From assembly GCF_020023995.1 (NCBI RefSeq), contig NZ_NRRD01000019.1, positions 1 to 64,000 on the forward strand: a DNA stretch of 64,000 bases, read 5' to 3'. The translations under genes were made by a program, and so were the position numbers. The notes beneath the pieces are model-generated. The model made no database searches. It had not been told where the DNA came from and was given only the letters and a program-made list of their open reading frames with translations. This DNA comes from Rhodobacter sp. TJ_12 (GTDB lineage: Bacteria; Pseudomonadota; Alphaproteobacteria; Rhodobacterales; Rhodobacteraceae). Shown here piece by piece: positions 46,061 to 54,902 of the stretch (its first letter is position 1; each line of letters starts with the position of its first letter).

Positions 46061-48217
46061 ATGACCGCACGCCTTCTGGGCCTGACCTCGCTGCTGGCCT
46101 TGGCCGCTGGCACCGCGCATGCCGAAATGAATTTCAATCGCATCGCTTCCTTCCCGGTGGTGATGAACATGGCCGAGGGCGAAGACATCGCCCGCGAAAG
46201 CTCGGCCGAGATCATCGACGCCACCGCCGATGGCATGACGCTGGTCTATACCGATAGCCCGCTGGGGGCGCTGGGGATGATCGACATCACAGACCCGGCC
46301 CGGCCCGCGCCAAAAGGCGCTATCGCGCTTGGCGGCGAACCGACCAGCGTGGCTGTTTTGGGCACGATGGCCTTTGCGGGGGTGAACACGTCGGAAAGCT
46401 ACACTGCCCCCTCGGGAAAGATGGTCGCGATTGACACGGCCAGCGGCAAGATGGTTGGCGAATGCGCGCTGGCCGGTCAGCCCGATAGCGTGGCGAAAGC
46501 CCCCGATGGCAGCTTTCTGGCCGTGGCGATCGAGAATGAGCGCGACGAAGACCTGAACGATGGCGCGCTGCCGCAGATGCCCGCCGGGTCCCTGCAACTG
46601 CTGCCGCTTAACGATGGCCAGTTGGATTGCGCCGCGATCAAGACCGTCGATCTGACCGGCCTTGCCGAGATTGCGCCCAGCGATCCGGAACCGGAATATG
46701 TCTCGATCAATGCCGAGGGCGAAACCGTCGTCACGCTGCAAGAAAACAACCATATCGTTGTGGTGTCGAAAACGGGCAAGGTGCTGTCGCATTTCTCGGC
46801 CGGGGCGGTTGATCTGGAAGGCATCGATGCCACAGACGAGCGCGGCGCGCTGATTTTCACCGAGTCGCAGATGGGCCGCAAACGCGAACCCGATGCCGTG
46901 ACCTGGATCGATGACACCCATTTTGCCACCGCGAACGAGGGCGATTACGAGGGCGGCTCGCGCGGCTGGACGATCTTTGCGCAAGACGGGACCGTGGTCT
47001 ATGACAGCGGCACCAGCTTTGAACATGCCATCGTGCAGATCGGCCATTACCCCGACAAACGCTCGGACGCGAAGGGCGTGGAGCCGGAATCGGTTACCTT
47101 CGGGGAATTTGAGGGCACGCCGATGGTGTTTGTTGGGGCCGAGCGTGCCTCGGTCGTGGGGGTCTATGATGTGACCGACCCGGCCAGCCCGGTCTTGAAA
47201 CAACTGCTGCCCTCGGGCGTGGGGCCGGAAGGCTATGTCACGATCCCGGCGCGCAATCTTTTGGTTTCAGCCAATGAAAGCGATCTGATCGAAGATGGTG
47301 GCGCGCGTGCGCATGTGATGGTGTTCGAATATCAAGACGCGCCCGCCGTTTACCCGCATCTGACCAGCGCCGGGATGGACGAATTGACCGGCTGGGGCGC
47401 AATTTCGGGCATGGTCGCGGATGAAGGCGGCATTGTCTGGGCGGTGAATGACAGCTTTTACGGGTTCCAGCCGACGATCTTTAAGATCGACACCACGCAA
47501 AGCCCGGCCCGGATCGTTGAGGCCATTCGCGTGACGCGCAAAGGCTATCCGGCGCAAAAGCTGGACCTTGAGGGGATCACGCTGGATGGCAAGGGCGGCT
47601 TCTGGGTCGCGTCCGAGGGCCGCACGGACCGCGTGGTGCCGCATGCGCTTTACCACATCAATGCCAAGGGCGCGATCAAAGAAGAAATCGGCCTTCCGGC
47701 AGAGTTGATGGCGGTCGAAAAGCGCTTTGGCTTTGAAGGCATTACCCGCATTGGCGACACGCTTTGGATGGCGGTGCAGCGCGAATGGAAAGACGACCCG
47801 AAAAACCACGTCAAGCTGGTCTCTTACAATATCGAGACCGGCGAATGGGGCGCGGTGCGCTATGAAAAAGCCGCGCCGAAAACGGGCTGGGTTGGCCTGT
47901 CGGAAATCACCGCGCATGGCGATTACGTCTATGTGGTGGAGCGTGACAACCAGCACGATTTCCGCGCGGTGACGAAGAAAATCTACCGCATCCCGCTGGC
48001 CGACATGACGCCCGCGCCGCTTGGTGGCGATCTGCCGCTCGTGTCAAAGGAATTGGTGCGCGACCTGCTGCCCGATCTGACGGCAACGGGCGGCTATGTG
48101 CTTGACAAGGTTGAAGGTCTTGCGATCACGGAAGACGGCACGATTTGGGTCTCGACCGACAATGATGGCGTCGATGACCACTCGGGCGAGACGATGTTCT
48201 TCGCCGTCAAACCCTGA
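46061..48217 (+). CDS. secreted phytase-esterase-like beta-propeller protein
   Basis: 718 aa with a signal peptide (about residues 1-21, ending AHA). The N-terminal ~430 residues resemble the choice-of-anchor I propeller: repeated AVxxxxxxVAxxxE-like blades and ESVTFGEFEGTPMVFVGAERASVVGVYD. The C-terminal ~280 residues match the esterase-like activity of phytase domain (LDLEGITLDGKGGFWVASEG, RFGFEGITRIGD). Probably periplasmic and possibly Ca2+-binding; the substrate is unknown. GGGGAG upstream, monocistronic with a terminator. Confidence 0.82.
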   Translation: MTARLLGLTSLLALAAGTAHAEMNFNRIASFPVVMNMAEGEDIARESSAEIIDATADGMTLVYTDSPLGALGMIDITDPARPAPKGAIALGGEPTSVAVLGTMAFAGVNTSESYTAPSGKMVAIDTASGKMVGECALAGQPDSVAKAPDGSFLAVAIENERDEDLNDGALPQMPAGSLQLLPLNDGQLDCAAIKTVDLTGLAEIAPSDPEPEYVSINAEGETVVTLQENNHIVVVSKTGKVLSHFSAGAVDLEGIDATDERGALIFTESQMGRKREPDAVTWIDDTHFATANEGDYEGGSRGWTIFAQDGTVVYDSGTSFEHAIVQIGHYPDKRSDAKGVEPESVTFGEFEGTPMVFVGAERASVVGVYDVTDPASPVLKQLLPSGVGPEGYVTIPARNLLVSANESDLIEDGGARAHVMVFEYQDAPAVYPHLTSAGMDELTGWGAISGMVADEGGIVWAVNDSFYGFQPTIFKIDTTQSPARIVEAIRVTRKGYPAQKLDLEGITLDGKGGFWVASEGRTDRVVPHALYHINAKGAIKEEIGLPAELMAVEKRFGFEGITRIGDTLWMAVQREWKDDPKNHVKLVSYNIETGEWGAVRYEKAAPKTGWVGLSEITAHGDYVYVVERDNQHDFRAVTKKIYRIPLADMTPAPLGGDLPLVSKELVRDLLPDLTATGGYVLDKVEGLAITEDGTIWVSTDNDGVDDHSGETMFFAVKP

Positions 48218-48237
48218 TCTGACGCCCATACACCCGG

Positions 48238-48271
48238 CAGCCCCCGCATCTGCGGGGGCTGTTTGGTTTTT
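48238..48271 (+). terminator. Rho-independent terminator
   Basis: Perfect 11-bp stem cagcccccgca / tgcgggggctg with a two-base loop, followed by tttggttttt, 20 bases after the esterase-like gene. The convergent betI-type gene ends just beyond it. Confidence 0.85.
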
Positions 48272-48279
48272 GGCCCCCC

Positions 48280-48930
48280 TTATCCGTTGCGCGCCTTGAT
48301 CAAAATGCGGGCGACCTCATGCATGCGGGCCCGAGCCGCGCGGCGTTCGGCGCTTTCGGGCAAACGGGCATCCAGCACCGCTTCCAGTTGCGCGCGGGCT
48401 TCCTGTTGCGTGACCCCGTTCAGGCTGAGCCCACAGCGCAGCCAGATCCCGTCAATCGCCGTGGTCATCAGATCCGACATCAGCGCCGCCTCTGCAGCTG
48501 GCAGCAAATGGCGCAACGGGCCCATCAGGTTGGAGCGCATCCGCGCATAAATCACCGTTTGAATACGCTGATAGGCGGGCACATAGGGCACCCCGGCGCA
48601 AAGCGCGATCCACGCATGGGCCACCTGCGGGCGGAAAGAGGTCGGCGACAAGTTCGTTTCAATCACCGCATAAATCCGCTCCAGCGGGGTCTGTGCCTCC
48701 CCCAAAAGCAGCACCGCTTCGCGCAAAAGCTCAGCATTGGCATGACGCAAGGCCGCCGCCAAAAGCGCCTCTTTGTTCTTGAAATAATGCAAGACATTCG
48801 CCTTGGAAGCGCCCGCCTCTTCGGCCACACGGGCAAGCGAGGTGGCCTGATTGCCATAGCGCATCAGCGCCCGATAGGCCGCAGCCGCATATTCGGCGCG
48901 CCGGATTTCGGAAATATCTCTTCGCCCCAT
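48280..48930 (-). CDS. betI: BetI-type TetR-family transcriptional repressor
   Basis: 216 aa. N-terminal TetR helix-turn-helix (SLARVAEEAGASKANVLHYFKNKEALL) and a C-terminal ligand-binding domain with the BetI-like DGIWLRCGL element. BetI proteins repress choline/glycine-betaine genes and release DNA on binding choline. Divergent from the choline-binding protein gene, with two operator-like repeats between them, so it most likely controls both. Confidence 0.85.
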   Translation of the reverse strand: MGRRDISEIRRAEYAAAAYRALMRYGNQATSLARVAEEAGASKANVLHYFKNKEALLAAALRHANAELLREAVLLLGEAQTPLERIYAVIETNLSPTSFRPQVAHAWIALCAGVPYVPAYQRIQTVIYARMRSNLMGPLRHLLPAAEAALMSDLMTTAIDGIWLRCGLSLNGVTQQEARAQLEAVLDARLPESAERRAARARMHEVARILIKARNG

Positions 48931-48973
48931 CCGGACGCCTCATCTGCCGCGACTTTGGGCCAAATCCCTAAAT

Positions 48974-48997
48974 TAGATTGACTGAGCGATCAATCTA
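48974..48997. promoter_or_regulatory. BetI-type operator-like inverted repeat (site 1)
   Basis: Imperfect palindrome with arms TAGATTGA and TCAATCTA separated by eight bases, in the intergenic region of the divergent repressor and choline-binding genes. A second related site lies 17 bases on. It resembles BetI operators (TTGA...TCAA core). Confidence 0.6.
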
Positions 48998-49014
48998 TTC
49001 AAGGATGAAGTTAA

Positions 49015-49034
49015 TAAACCAATCGGTCAATCTA
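49015..49034. promoter_or_regulatory. BetI-type operator-like repeat (site 2)
   Basis: Reads TAAACCAATCGGTCAATCTA. Its right half, GTCAATCTA, repeats the half-site of site 1, while the left half is degenerate. It ends 24 bases before the choX start, where bound repressor would block transcription. Confidence 0.5.
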
Positions 49035-49057
49035 TAACCCGAAAGGATCATCTTTAC

Positions 49058-49978
49058 ATGAAACAGCTTCTTGCATCGGCAGGCCTGCTTGCGATCGTCT
49101 CTGCCCTTCCGGCTTCGGCCGATTGTGCCATGGTGCGTCTGGCAGAACCGGGCTGGACCGATCTGGCGCTCACCTCGGCGGTGACGCAGGTTTTGCTTGA
49201 GGGGATGGGCCACGAGACCAAGACCGATATCTTGGGGATTCCGGTGATCTATCAATCGATGGAGCGTGGCGATCTGGATGTTTTCATGGGCTATTGGGAC
49301 CCGGCGATGGAAACTTACTTCAACGCCTATCGTGAAAACGGCACCATCGAAACGGTCCAAACCAATCTGGAAGGGGCCAAGTTCACCTGGGCCGTGCCCT
49401 CTTATGTCTATGAGGCCGGGGTGCATTCTTTCGCCGATCTGGCCGCGCATGCCGAACAATTCGACAAGACACTTTATGGCATCGAGCCCGGCTCGAACGA
49501 GATTATGCTTGATATCGTTGCAAAGGATGCCTTCGGTCTGGGCGATTGGGAGGTCAAGGAAAGCTCTGAACAGGGCATGTTGTCCCAAGTCGAACGCGAA
49601 GTGCGCCGCGACAACTGGATCGTGTTTCTGGCCTGGGCGCCGCATCCGATGAACACCAATTTCGATATCGCCTATCTTGAAGGGGGCGATGACTATTACG
49701 GCCCCAATTTTGGTGGCGCGACCGTGTCGACCCAAGTGCGCCAAGGCTATCTGTCGGAATGCCCGCAGGTCGGCAAACTGCTGAAACAGCTCACCTTCGA
49801 TGTCGCGCTCGAAAGCGAGGGCATGGGCTATATCTTGGACGAGGGGCTGAGCCCGAAAGACGCCGCCCGCAAGCTTATTGGCCATCATCCAGAGGTTCTG
49901 GAGCGCTGGCTTGACGGGGTTACGACGCGCGATGGCGCGGAGGCTTTGCCCACCATCAAGGCGGATCTGAACCTTTGA
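49058..49978 (+). CDS. choX: choline-binding periplasmic protein of an ABC transporter (ChoX-like)
   Basis: 306 aa with a signal peptide (about residues 1-21, ending ASA). OpuAC-type fold with aromatic ligand-cage candidates in PGWTDLAL, MGYWDPAME, PSYVYE and FLAWAPHPMN, the pattern used to bind quaternary ammonium groups. AAAGGA upstream. No permease or ATPase gene (choW/choV) follows; instead an alpha/beta hydrolase overlaps its stop. It would need transporter subunits encoded elsewhere. Confidence 0.87.
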   Translation: MKQLLASAGLLAIVSALPASADCAMVRLAEPGWTDLALTSAVTQVLLEGMGHETKTDILGIPVIYQSMERGDLDVFMGYWDPAMETYFNAYRENGTIETVQTNLEGAKFTWAVPSYVYEAGVHSFADLAAHAEQFDKTLYGIEPGSNEIMLDIVAKDAFGLGDWEVKESSEQGMLSQVEREVRRDNWIVFLAWAPHPMNTNFDIAYLEGGDDYYGPNFGGATVSTQVRQGYLSECPQVGKLLKQLTFDVALESEGMGYILDEGLSPKDAARKLIGHHPEVLERWLDGVTTRDGAEALPTIKADLNL

Positions 49979-50886
49979 GCGCGGTCGCATTGGCGCCGGA
50001 CCGATTTGCCGATCTGACCGGGGGGCGGATCTGCTACCGCGACGACGGCGCCCCCAATGCCCCGGCGGTCTTTTTGATCGCCGGGCTTGGCATGCAATTG
50101 ATCGAATGGCCCGATACGCTTGTCGCGGGGCTGGCGGCACGGTTTCGGGTGATCCGGCTCGACAACCGCGATTCTGGCCTGTCGGCGCGTTGTGGCGGCC
50201 CGTTCACCCAGATCCCCGCCGGTTTTTCGTGGGCGGGCAGCGCGCCCGCTTTGGCACCCTATGATCTGACCCATTTGGCGCAAGACGTTTTGGATTTGGC
50301 CGACCATCTGCACATCGGGCGCTTTGCCGCCATCGGCTTTTCGATGGGCGGCATGATCGCGCAACTGCTGGCGGTGCAGGCGCCGCAACGGCTGACGGGG
50401 CTCATTTCACTGTCGAGCACCGGGGGCGATGCCAACATCACCGCAGATGCCGCCTCGATGCAGTTGATGGAGCGGTTTTTTTTGCCCTTTCCGTCCGAGG
50501 CAGCAGGGATCGCCACCATCTGCGCCAGCAATGCGCATTTCTCTTTGGGGCAGATGCCGCTGCACAGCGCGGAAAACCGTGATCTTGCCACCGCACTTAT
50601 CCGACGCGCGCTCGATAATGGCGGCTACCTGCGGCAGGCTTTGGCGATCACCACCACACCACCTTGGAAAGCCGCGCTGACCCGCCAAACAATTCCGGCG
50701 CTTTTGGTCCATGGCGCGCAAGATCCCTGCATCCACTCTAGCGCCGCGCAAGATTTGGCCGCTGAGATGCCAAACGCACAGTTCAGCCTGCGGCCCGGTT
50801 TGGGGCATTGGATGGATGACCAGACAGGACGCGCCTGCCTTGATTGGCTGATGCGGCACGCACCCGCGCCAAACGCTATATTATAA
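49975..50886 (+). CDS. alpha/beta-fold hydrolase
   Basis: 303 aa single-domain hydrolase. Oxyanion region LIAGLGMQLIEWP, then the conserved DNRDSGLS, nucleophile Ser in GFSMGG, acid in VHGAQDPCI, and His in GLGHWMDD: a complete catalytic triad. The start appears to be TTG at 49,975, overlapping the choX stop, so it is translationally coupled to choX. Possibly an esterase acting on a choline ester or other substrate in the same regulon (inference). Confidence 0.83.
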   Translation: MSAVALAPDRFADLTGGRICYRDDGAPNAPAVFLIAGLGMQLIEWPDTLVAGLAARFRVIRLDNRDSGLSARCGGPFTQIPAGFSWAGSAPALAPYDLTHLAQDVLDLADHLHIGRFAAIGFSMGGMIAQLLAVQAPQRLTGLISLSSTGGDANITADAASMQLMERFFLPFPSEAAGIATICASNAHFSLGQMPLHSAENRDLATALIRRALDNGGYLRQALAITTTPPWKAALTRQTIPALLVHGAQDPCIHSSAAQDLAAEMPNAQFSLRPGLGHWMDDQTGRACLDWLMRHAPAPNAIL

Positions 50887-50992
50887 CACGAAGCCGTGAG
50901 GGGGCGCGGCGCGTGTGAACAAGTCACATCGTTCCGCCTGCCTCTTCTTTACGGTCCCCCGCGAAGCCATGACACCGCAAGGGAGACCAACC

Positions 50993-51442
50993 ATGAAGAA
51001 CATTCTCAAAGCCACCGCCGTCGCGCTGACACTTGTGACCACGCCCGGATTCGCGCCCCCGCTGGCCGCGCAAGATGTCCGCACGCTTGCCACCGTCGTC
51101 ACCTCCGAAAACCCGCAAACCCAATTGATGAGCATGATCCTCACGCTCCAAGCGGTCCAGCGGGGGATCTCGACGCAAATTCTGCTGTGCCGCCCGGCGG
51201 GCGATATTGCACTGAAAGATGCACCGGCCAGCGCCACGGCGGGGCAACCGCCGCGGGACATGAGCCCGCAAGCCCTGCTGAAGGCCGCGATCCAGAAAGG
51301 CGCGAAGGCAGAGGTCTGCGCGATCTACCTGCCGGGCAAGGGCGCGGCGTCCGATGCGCTGATCGATGGTGTTACCGTGGCAGCCCCCGACGCGATGGGC
51401 GCGGCGCTCACCGCCAGCGGCACCCGCGTCTGGACCTTCTAA
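50993..51442 (+). CDS. DsrE-like secreted protein
   Basis: 149 aa with a signal peptide (about residues 1-26, ending LAAQ), then a DsrE/YchN-like alpha/beta fold: TLATVVTSENPQTQLMSMIL, STQILLCRPAGDIALK with a Cys at the usual position, and a second Cys in KAEVCAIYLPGK. Periplasmic DsrE-family members are often linked to sulfur or redox chemistry, but no such genes adjoin it. GGGAGA upstream of the ATG. Alone as a unit. Confidence 0.72.
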   Translation: MKNILKATAVALTLVTTPGFAPPLAAQDVRTLATVVTSENPQTQLMSMILTLQAVQRGISTQILLCRPAGDIALKDAPASATAGQPPRDMSPQALLKAAIQKGAKAEVCAIYLPGKGAASDALIDGVTVAAPDAMGAALTASGTRVWTF

Positions 51443-51501
51443 GACATTATGCGGCAAGCGCCGCGAGCGGCCCCGGCACCGACCGGGGCCTCTGCCCGCG
51501 C

Positions 51502-53643
51502 TCAGGACGGGCCCGCCACGGCGGCAAGATGGCTTTCAAGCGGGGCTGGCCGCCCAAAGTGATAGCCTTGCAGAAAATCGGCCCCGATGATGCGCAACCG
51601 GGCAGCATCGGTTTCGGTTTCGATCCCCTCTGCGATGATGCTCAAATCCATGGCACGCGCAAGACCGACAATCGATTTGATCATCTTGATGCCCTGCTGC
51701 CCCTCTTCGATGGAGCGCACAAAAGAGCGGTCGATCTTCAACACGTCAAAGGGCATGCGCGTCAAAAATCCGATCGAGGCAAAGCCGGTGCCGAAATCAT
51801 CCAGCGCAAGGGTGAAGCCATTGGCGCTGAGCGTGATCAGTTCTTGCGAGATGGTCAGGTCATCGCGCAGCACGATTTGTTCTGTGACCTCCACCTCTAT
51901 CTGCGCGGGGTCAATGCCATGTGCCCGAACCCGCTGGGTGAACTTTTCGGCAAATCCACGGCTCATCAATTGCGTGGGCGAAACATTGATGCTGACCTTG
52001 GCCCCGTGCAGCTTTTGCATATCGGCGCAGACCTGCTCCAACAAGATCCAGCCCAGTTGCATGATCAAGCCGCTGGCCTCGGCCACCTTGATAAACCGAT
52101 CCGGCGGCACCGGACCCAAGTCGGGGGACACCCACCGCGCAAGCGCCTCGTAGCGCATTTGTTCCGGGTCACCGCTGGCGGGCAAGATCGGCTGATAATA
52201 CATGGTGAAACCGCTGCCATCACTTAGAGCGCGGCGCAGTTCCTTTTCGATATGTTTGTGGTCAAGATCTTCGGTTTCCATCGCCTTGTCATAGCGCACC
52301 ACCTCAAATGTCTCGTGCAGCTTGGCCGAATACATCGCCCGGTCCGCGCGGCGCAAAAGGTCCTCGTGATCCATCGTTTGCGTGTCATGGAAGGCAAGCC
52401 CCTTCGAGGCCAAAACCTCAAAGCTGACACCATGGCAGGTGATCGGTGCCTCCGAAAGATTTTGCAACATCATGCATTTTTGCGCGACGATCTCTTCAAG
52501 CCCGTCTTTTGCCGCGACGACGACAAAGAATTCATCCCCGCCATAGCGCGCGACAAAGGTGTGCTTGTCGGCCAAAGTGTTCAGACGGCGCGAAAATTCC
52601 ACCAAAAAGGCATCGCCCCCCAAATGCCCGACGGTGTCATTGATCACCTTGAAGCGCACCAGATCAATGGCGATCACGGCACAGCCTAAATCGCTGCGCT
52701 TGTGCAATTTGCCCAGATGCTCGCGCATCGCATAGCGGTTTGGCAAGCCGGTCAGCGCGTCACTGCGCGCCCGGTCATACGAGCGGGCCTCGCTGGCAAT
52801 CAAACCGGCCGCTTTGGAGCGTAAAAGCATTGCTGCCCAATAAGAAATTGCCACGAAAACAAAGCTGAACGTGCCCATGATCGGGAACATTTTCCAAAAA
52901 AGCAGGGTCCCCGGGCGCGGCGGCGACCAGCGCATCCAGGCGATAGGCTCTCCGGTGACCCCCGCAAGCGTGATAAAGACCTGCCCCGCAGGCGGCGGCT
53001 CCGACAACACATCAAGCCCAGCGATGGTGAGTTCTTGTTCCATGTCGCGCAGGCGGGCGTCTTCCAAAACCTTGCCAATCACCGCAATGGCCGCGTTTTC
53101 TAGCGCCACCGTCTCTAAAAGCTGGCGGTTTTCCGGCAGAAGGTAAGAGGCCGAAAACATCACTGGCTTCCCATCGCGGATACCAAAGAAATCGAAGGTT
53201 TGCCGCGTCGAACTGTCAAGTTTGTGGACCTGTTCGCGCAAAACCTCACGTGTCGCCGGGCGCAAAAGTCCGGTTTGCGGAGCAAGGCCAGCACCAGCTT
53301 GCCAAGAAAGCGGATCGGGCAGCGGCCCGTCAAACAGCTCGGCATATTGGAAGACATCGCCCCGCTCTGCGGTGATGCCATAATTCGAGGCCAGCCGATC
53401 AACCGCCAGGTCACGGGCCGCAACATAAAGATCGGTCCAGTTATGATAGTCGCTCGCGATCAGCGACACCTCTTCCTGAAGGCTTTGAATACGCCCGATC
53501 ACCCGCTTGGAGGATTCCTCCACCGCGTTTTGATCCATCGTCTGGCGGACAGAGAGAAGCGACAGCCACAACACCGCCAACACCGCAAGCAAAACCGCAG
53601 TCACAAGGGCTACAATCTGCCGCGGCAGGGTGTTGCTGCGCAT
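51502..53643 (-). CDS. membrane GGDEF-EAL protein (cyclic-di-GMP turnover)
   Basis: 713 aa. TM helix 1 (about residues 9-32), a periplasmic CHASE4-like sensor (about 40-245, with SDYHNWTDLY), TM helix 2 (about 252-274), then GGDEF with the active-site motif intact (368-372), then EAL (499-501, YEALARW) with the conserved DDFGTGFAS and GIETE segments. Both catalytic signatures are intact, so it may make and degrade c-di-GMP. The start at 53,643 overlaps the stop of the SET-domain gene by one base; AGGAGG lies ten bases upstream. Confidence 0.92.
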   Translation of the reverse strand: MRSNTLPRQIVALVTAVLLAVLAVLWLSLLSVRQTMDQNAVEESSKRVIGRIQSLQEEVSLIASDYHNWTDLYVAARDLAVDRLASNYGITAERGDVFQYAELFDGPLPDPLSWQAGAGLAPQTGLLRPATREVLREQVHKLDSSTRQTFDFFGIRDGKPVMFSASYLLPENRQLLETVALENAAIAVIGKVLEDARLRDMEQELTIAGLDVLSEPPPAGQVFITLAGVTGEPIAWMRWSPPRPGTLLFWKMFPIMGTFSFVFVAISYWAAMLLRSKAAGLIASEARSYDRARSDALTGLPNRYAMREHLGKLHKRSDLGCAVIAIDLVRFKVINDTVGHLGGDAFLVEFSRRLNTLADKHTFVARYGGDEFFVVVAAKDGLEEIVAQKCMMLQNLSEAPITCHGVSFEVLASKGLAFHDTQTMDHEDLLRRADRAMYSAKLHETFEVVRYDKAMETEDLDHKHIEKELRRALSDGSGFTMYYQPILPASGDPEQMRYEALARWVSPDLGPVPPDRFIKVAEASGLIMQLGWILLEQVCADMQKLHGAKVSINVSPTQLMSRGFAEKFTQRVRAHGIDPAQIEVEVTEQIVLRDDLTISQELITLSANGFTLALDDFGTGFASIGFLTRMPFDVLKIDRSFVRSIEEGQQGIKMIKSIVGLARAMDLSIIAEGIETETDAARLRIIGADFLQGYHFGRPAPLESHLAAVAGPS

Positions 53644-54038
53644 CAAGCGGCGACCTCCTGCAGCATCACCCGCTGATTGTGATAACCCAAGACGCAGACG
53701 TGCGCGTAATCGCACGTGAGTTCCGCACCGGCCTCAAGATCGGCGGCGGCGATCATTTCTTCGCCGCAATCAATCAGGCTGGGCCGGTCGGCGTGGTTCA
53801 TGAACATATCGCCGTCATTACCAAGCCGGAAAAGCTGCAAATGCGGGATATACTCCGCATGATGCAGCACGGTTTCCACAGCCTCTTCGGGGAACAGTGC
53901 CAATGCGCTGGCGGGGATGTCCACATCGAACATCGGGTCATACCTCCAGACCGTATCGCCTTTTCGGATCGGCTCTTTGGTAAAAACACCCAAGCCGTGA
54001 ATGGGGCTTTGCGAGACATAGTGGTTCACTAGAAGCAT
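53643..54038 (-). CDS. SET-domain protein (putative protein lysine methyltransferase)
   Basis: 131 aa, essentially one SET domain: GLGVFTKEPIRKGDTVWRYD (SET-N), FMNHADRPSLID (the NH motif of the SAM pocket) and GAELTCDYAHV (the C-terminal GEELTxDY element). The post-SET Cys cluster is absent. Bacterial SET proteins are uncommon; targets are unknown. Stop and start overlap with the downstream GGDEF-EAL gene, implying co-expression. Confidence 0.85.
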   Translation of the reverse strand: MLLVNHYVSQSPIHGLGVFTKEPIRKGDTVWRYDPMFDVDIPASALALFPEEAVETVLHHAEYIPHLQLFRLGNDGDMFMNHADRPSLIDCGEEMIAAADLEAGAELTCDYAHVCVLGYHNQRVMLQEVAA

Positions 54039-54073
54039 CGTGCGGCCTTATGGTTAATTTTTCGTTTACATTC

Positions 54074-54400
54074 TCAAGCTTCGCTTTCCATGATCACCAC
54101 GGCAAAAAGTGCAGCCCCAAGGCCGATCACTTGCCGCAAAGAAAGCGTTTCTCCGAAAAAGGCGACGCCCACAGCCGTAAGCCCAAGGATCGTGGCCGAA
54201 CTGTAAAGAACGGCGATCTGGGCAAGATTTTGGGTTTGCATCAGCCAGACCCAGCCGACCGCTGTGGCGGCATAAAGTACCGCCCCGGCGCCAAACCAAC
54301 TGCTGGTCAGGGGCGCGTTGCGCATCGCCGCAGATTTAAGAGCGTAATCGCCAAGGATCGTGAAAGCGACAATGCCAAGAAGGATCAGGTAAGAGCGCAT
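54074..54400 (-). CDS. small EamA/SMR-like membrane protein
   Basis: 108 aa with four hydrophobic segments, the size and topology of small multidrug-resistance/EamA half-transporters, and a C-terminal GETLSLRQVIGLGAALFAVVIM resembling the EamA conserved end. Start placed at 54,400 with GGGAA nine bases upstream; an in-frame ATG 54 bases earlier adds a basic tail without similarity. Last gene before the accessory island. The substrate is unknown. Confidence 0.72.
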   Translation of the reverse strand: MRSYLILLGIVAFTILGDYALKSAAMRNAPLTSSWFGAGAVLYAATAVGWVWLMQTQNLAQIAVLYSSATILGLTAVGVAFFGETLSLRQVIGLGAALFAVVIMESEA

Positions 54401-54454
54401 CAGGCGGAATTCCCAGGATCGGTGCCATTTTCGAATTACCTTTTGAAAATGCAA

Positions 54455-54902
54455 CGAAACGCCTTGTCGCTCCTTTAAGGCGAAAGGAGAAAATACATCA
54501 ATTTAACCATAAATGGGGGACCGATGCTGACCGGGGGGGACCAATCCGCAGTTTGCAGTTGCCTCGCTCTTCAAACGAAAAGCTTTGGTGCCGGCGGAGG
54601 GTTTGCGTTTTTTGGTTTGTTTCCCGTTACAGGCACCGCGTCAGCCATTTGCCTCAGCAAAACAAGGGCTAACGCCATCGGCGGGGGTAGGTCAACAGGC
54701 GTCGTCTGTTCTACGATTTGTTCTACGCCAGCCGAACGGGGCAGACCCGGGGCCAGGCTGGAGCGGTGGTGTCGTTTCCCGCGCCAGCCCTTCACGCCCC
54801 AAGCCGTGAGATTTCCGAGCGCCCACCCCCACCGGGGGGAAGCGACCATCGCCTAATAAGGGGAAGGCGCTCAGATTTTTGACCCCAAAACCTCCGGGGT
54901 CT
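54455..54902. other. left boundary region of the accessory island, no gene recognised
   Basis: Several short overlapping ORFs occur in both directions without ribosome-binding sites or recognisable products. It contains the nine-base sequence TGTTCTACG twice (54,707 and 54,719) and an ACCCC...GGGGT hairpin just after the helicase stop (about 54,879-54,899). The junction between core genome and island should lie here; I could not identify an attachment site. Confidence 0.45.

Noticed and set aside
54524-54856. ORFs of about 90-110 codons on both strands in the gap before the helicase
   Set aside because: They overlap each other, lack ribosome-binding sites and show no recognisable family; treated as non-coding boundary sequence.
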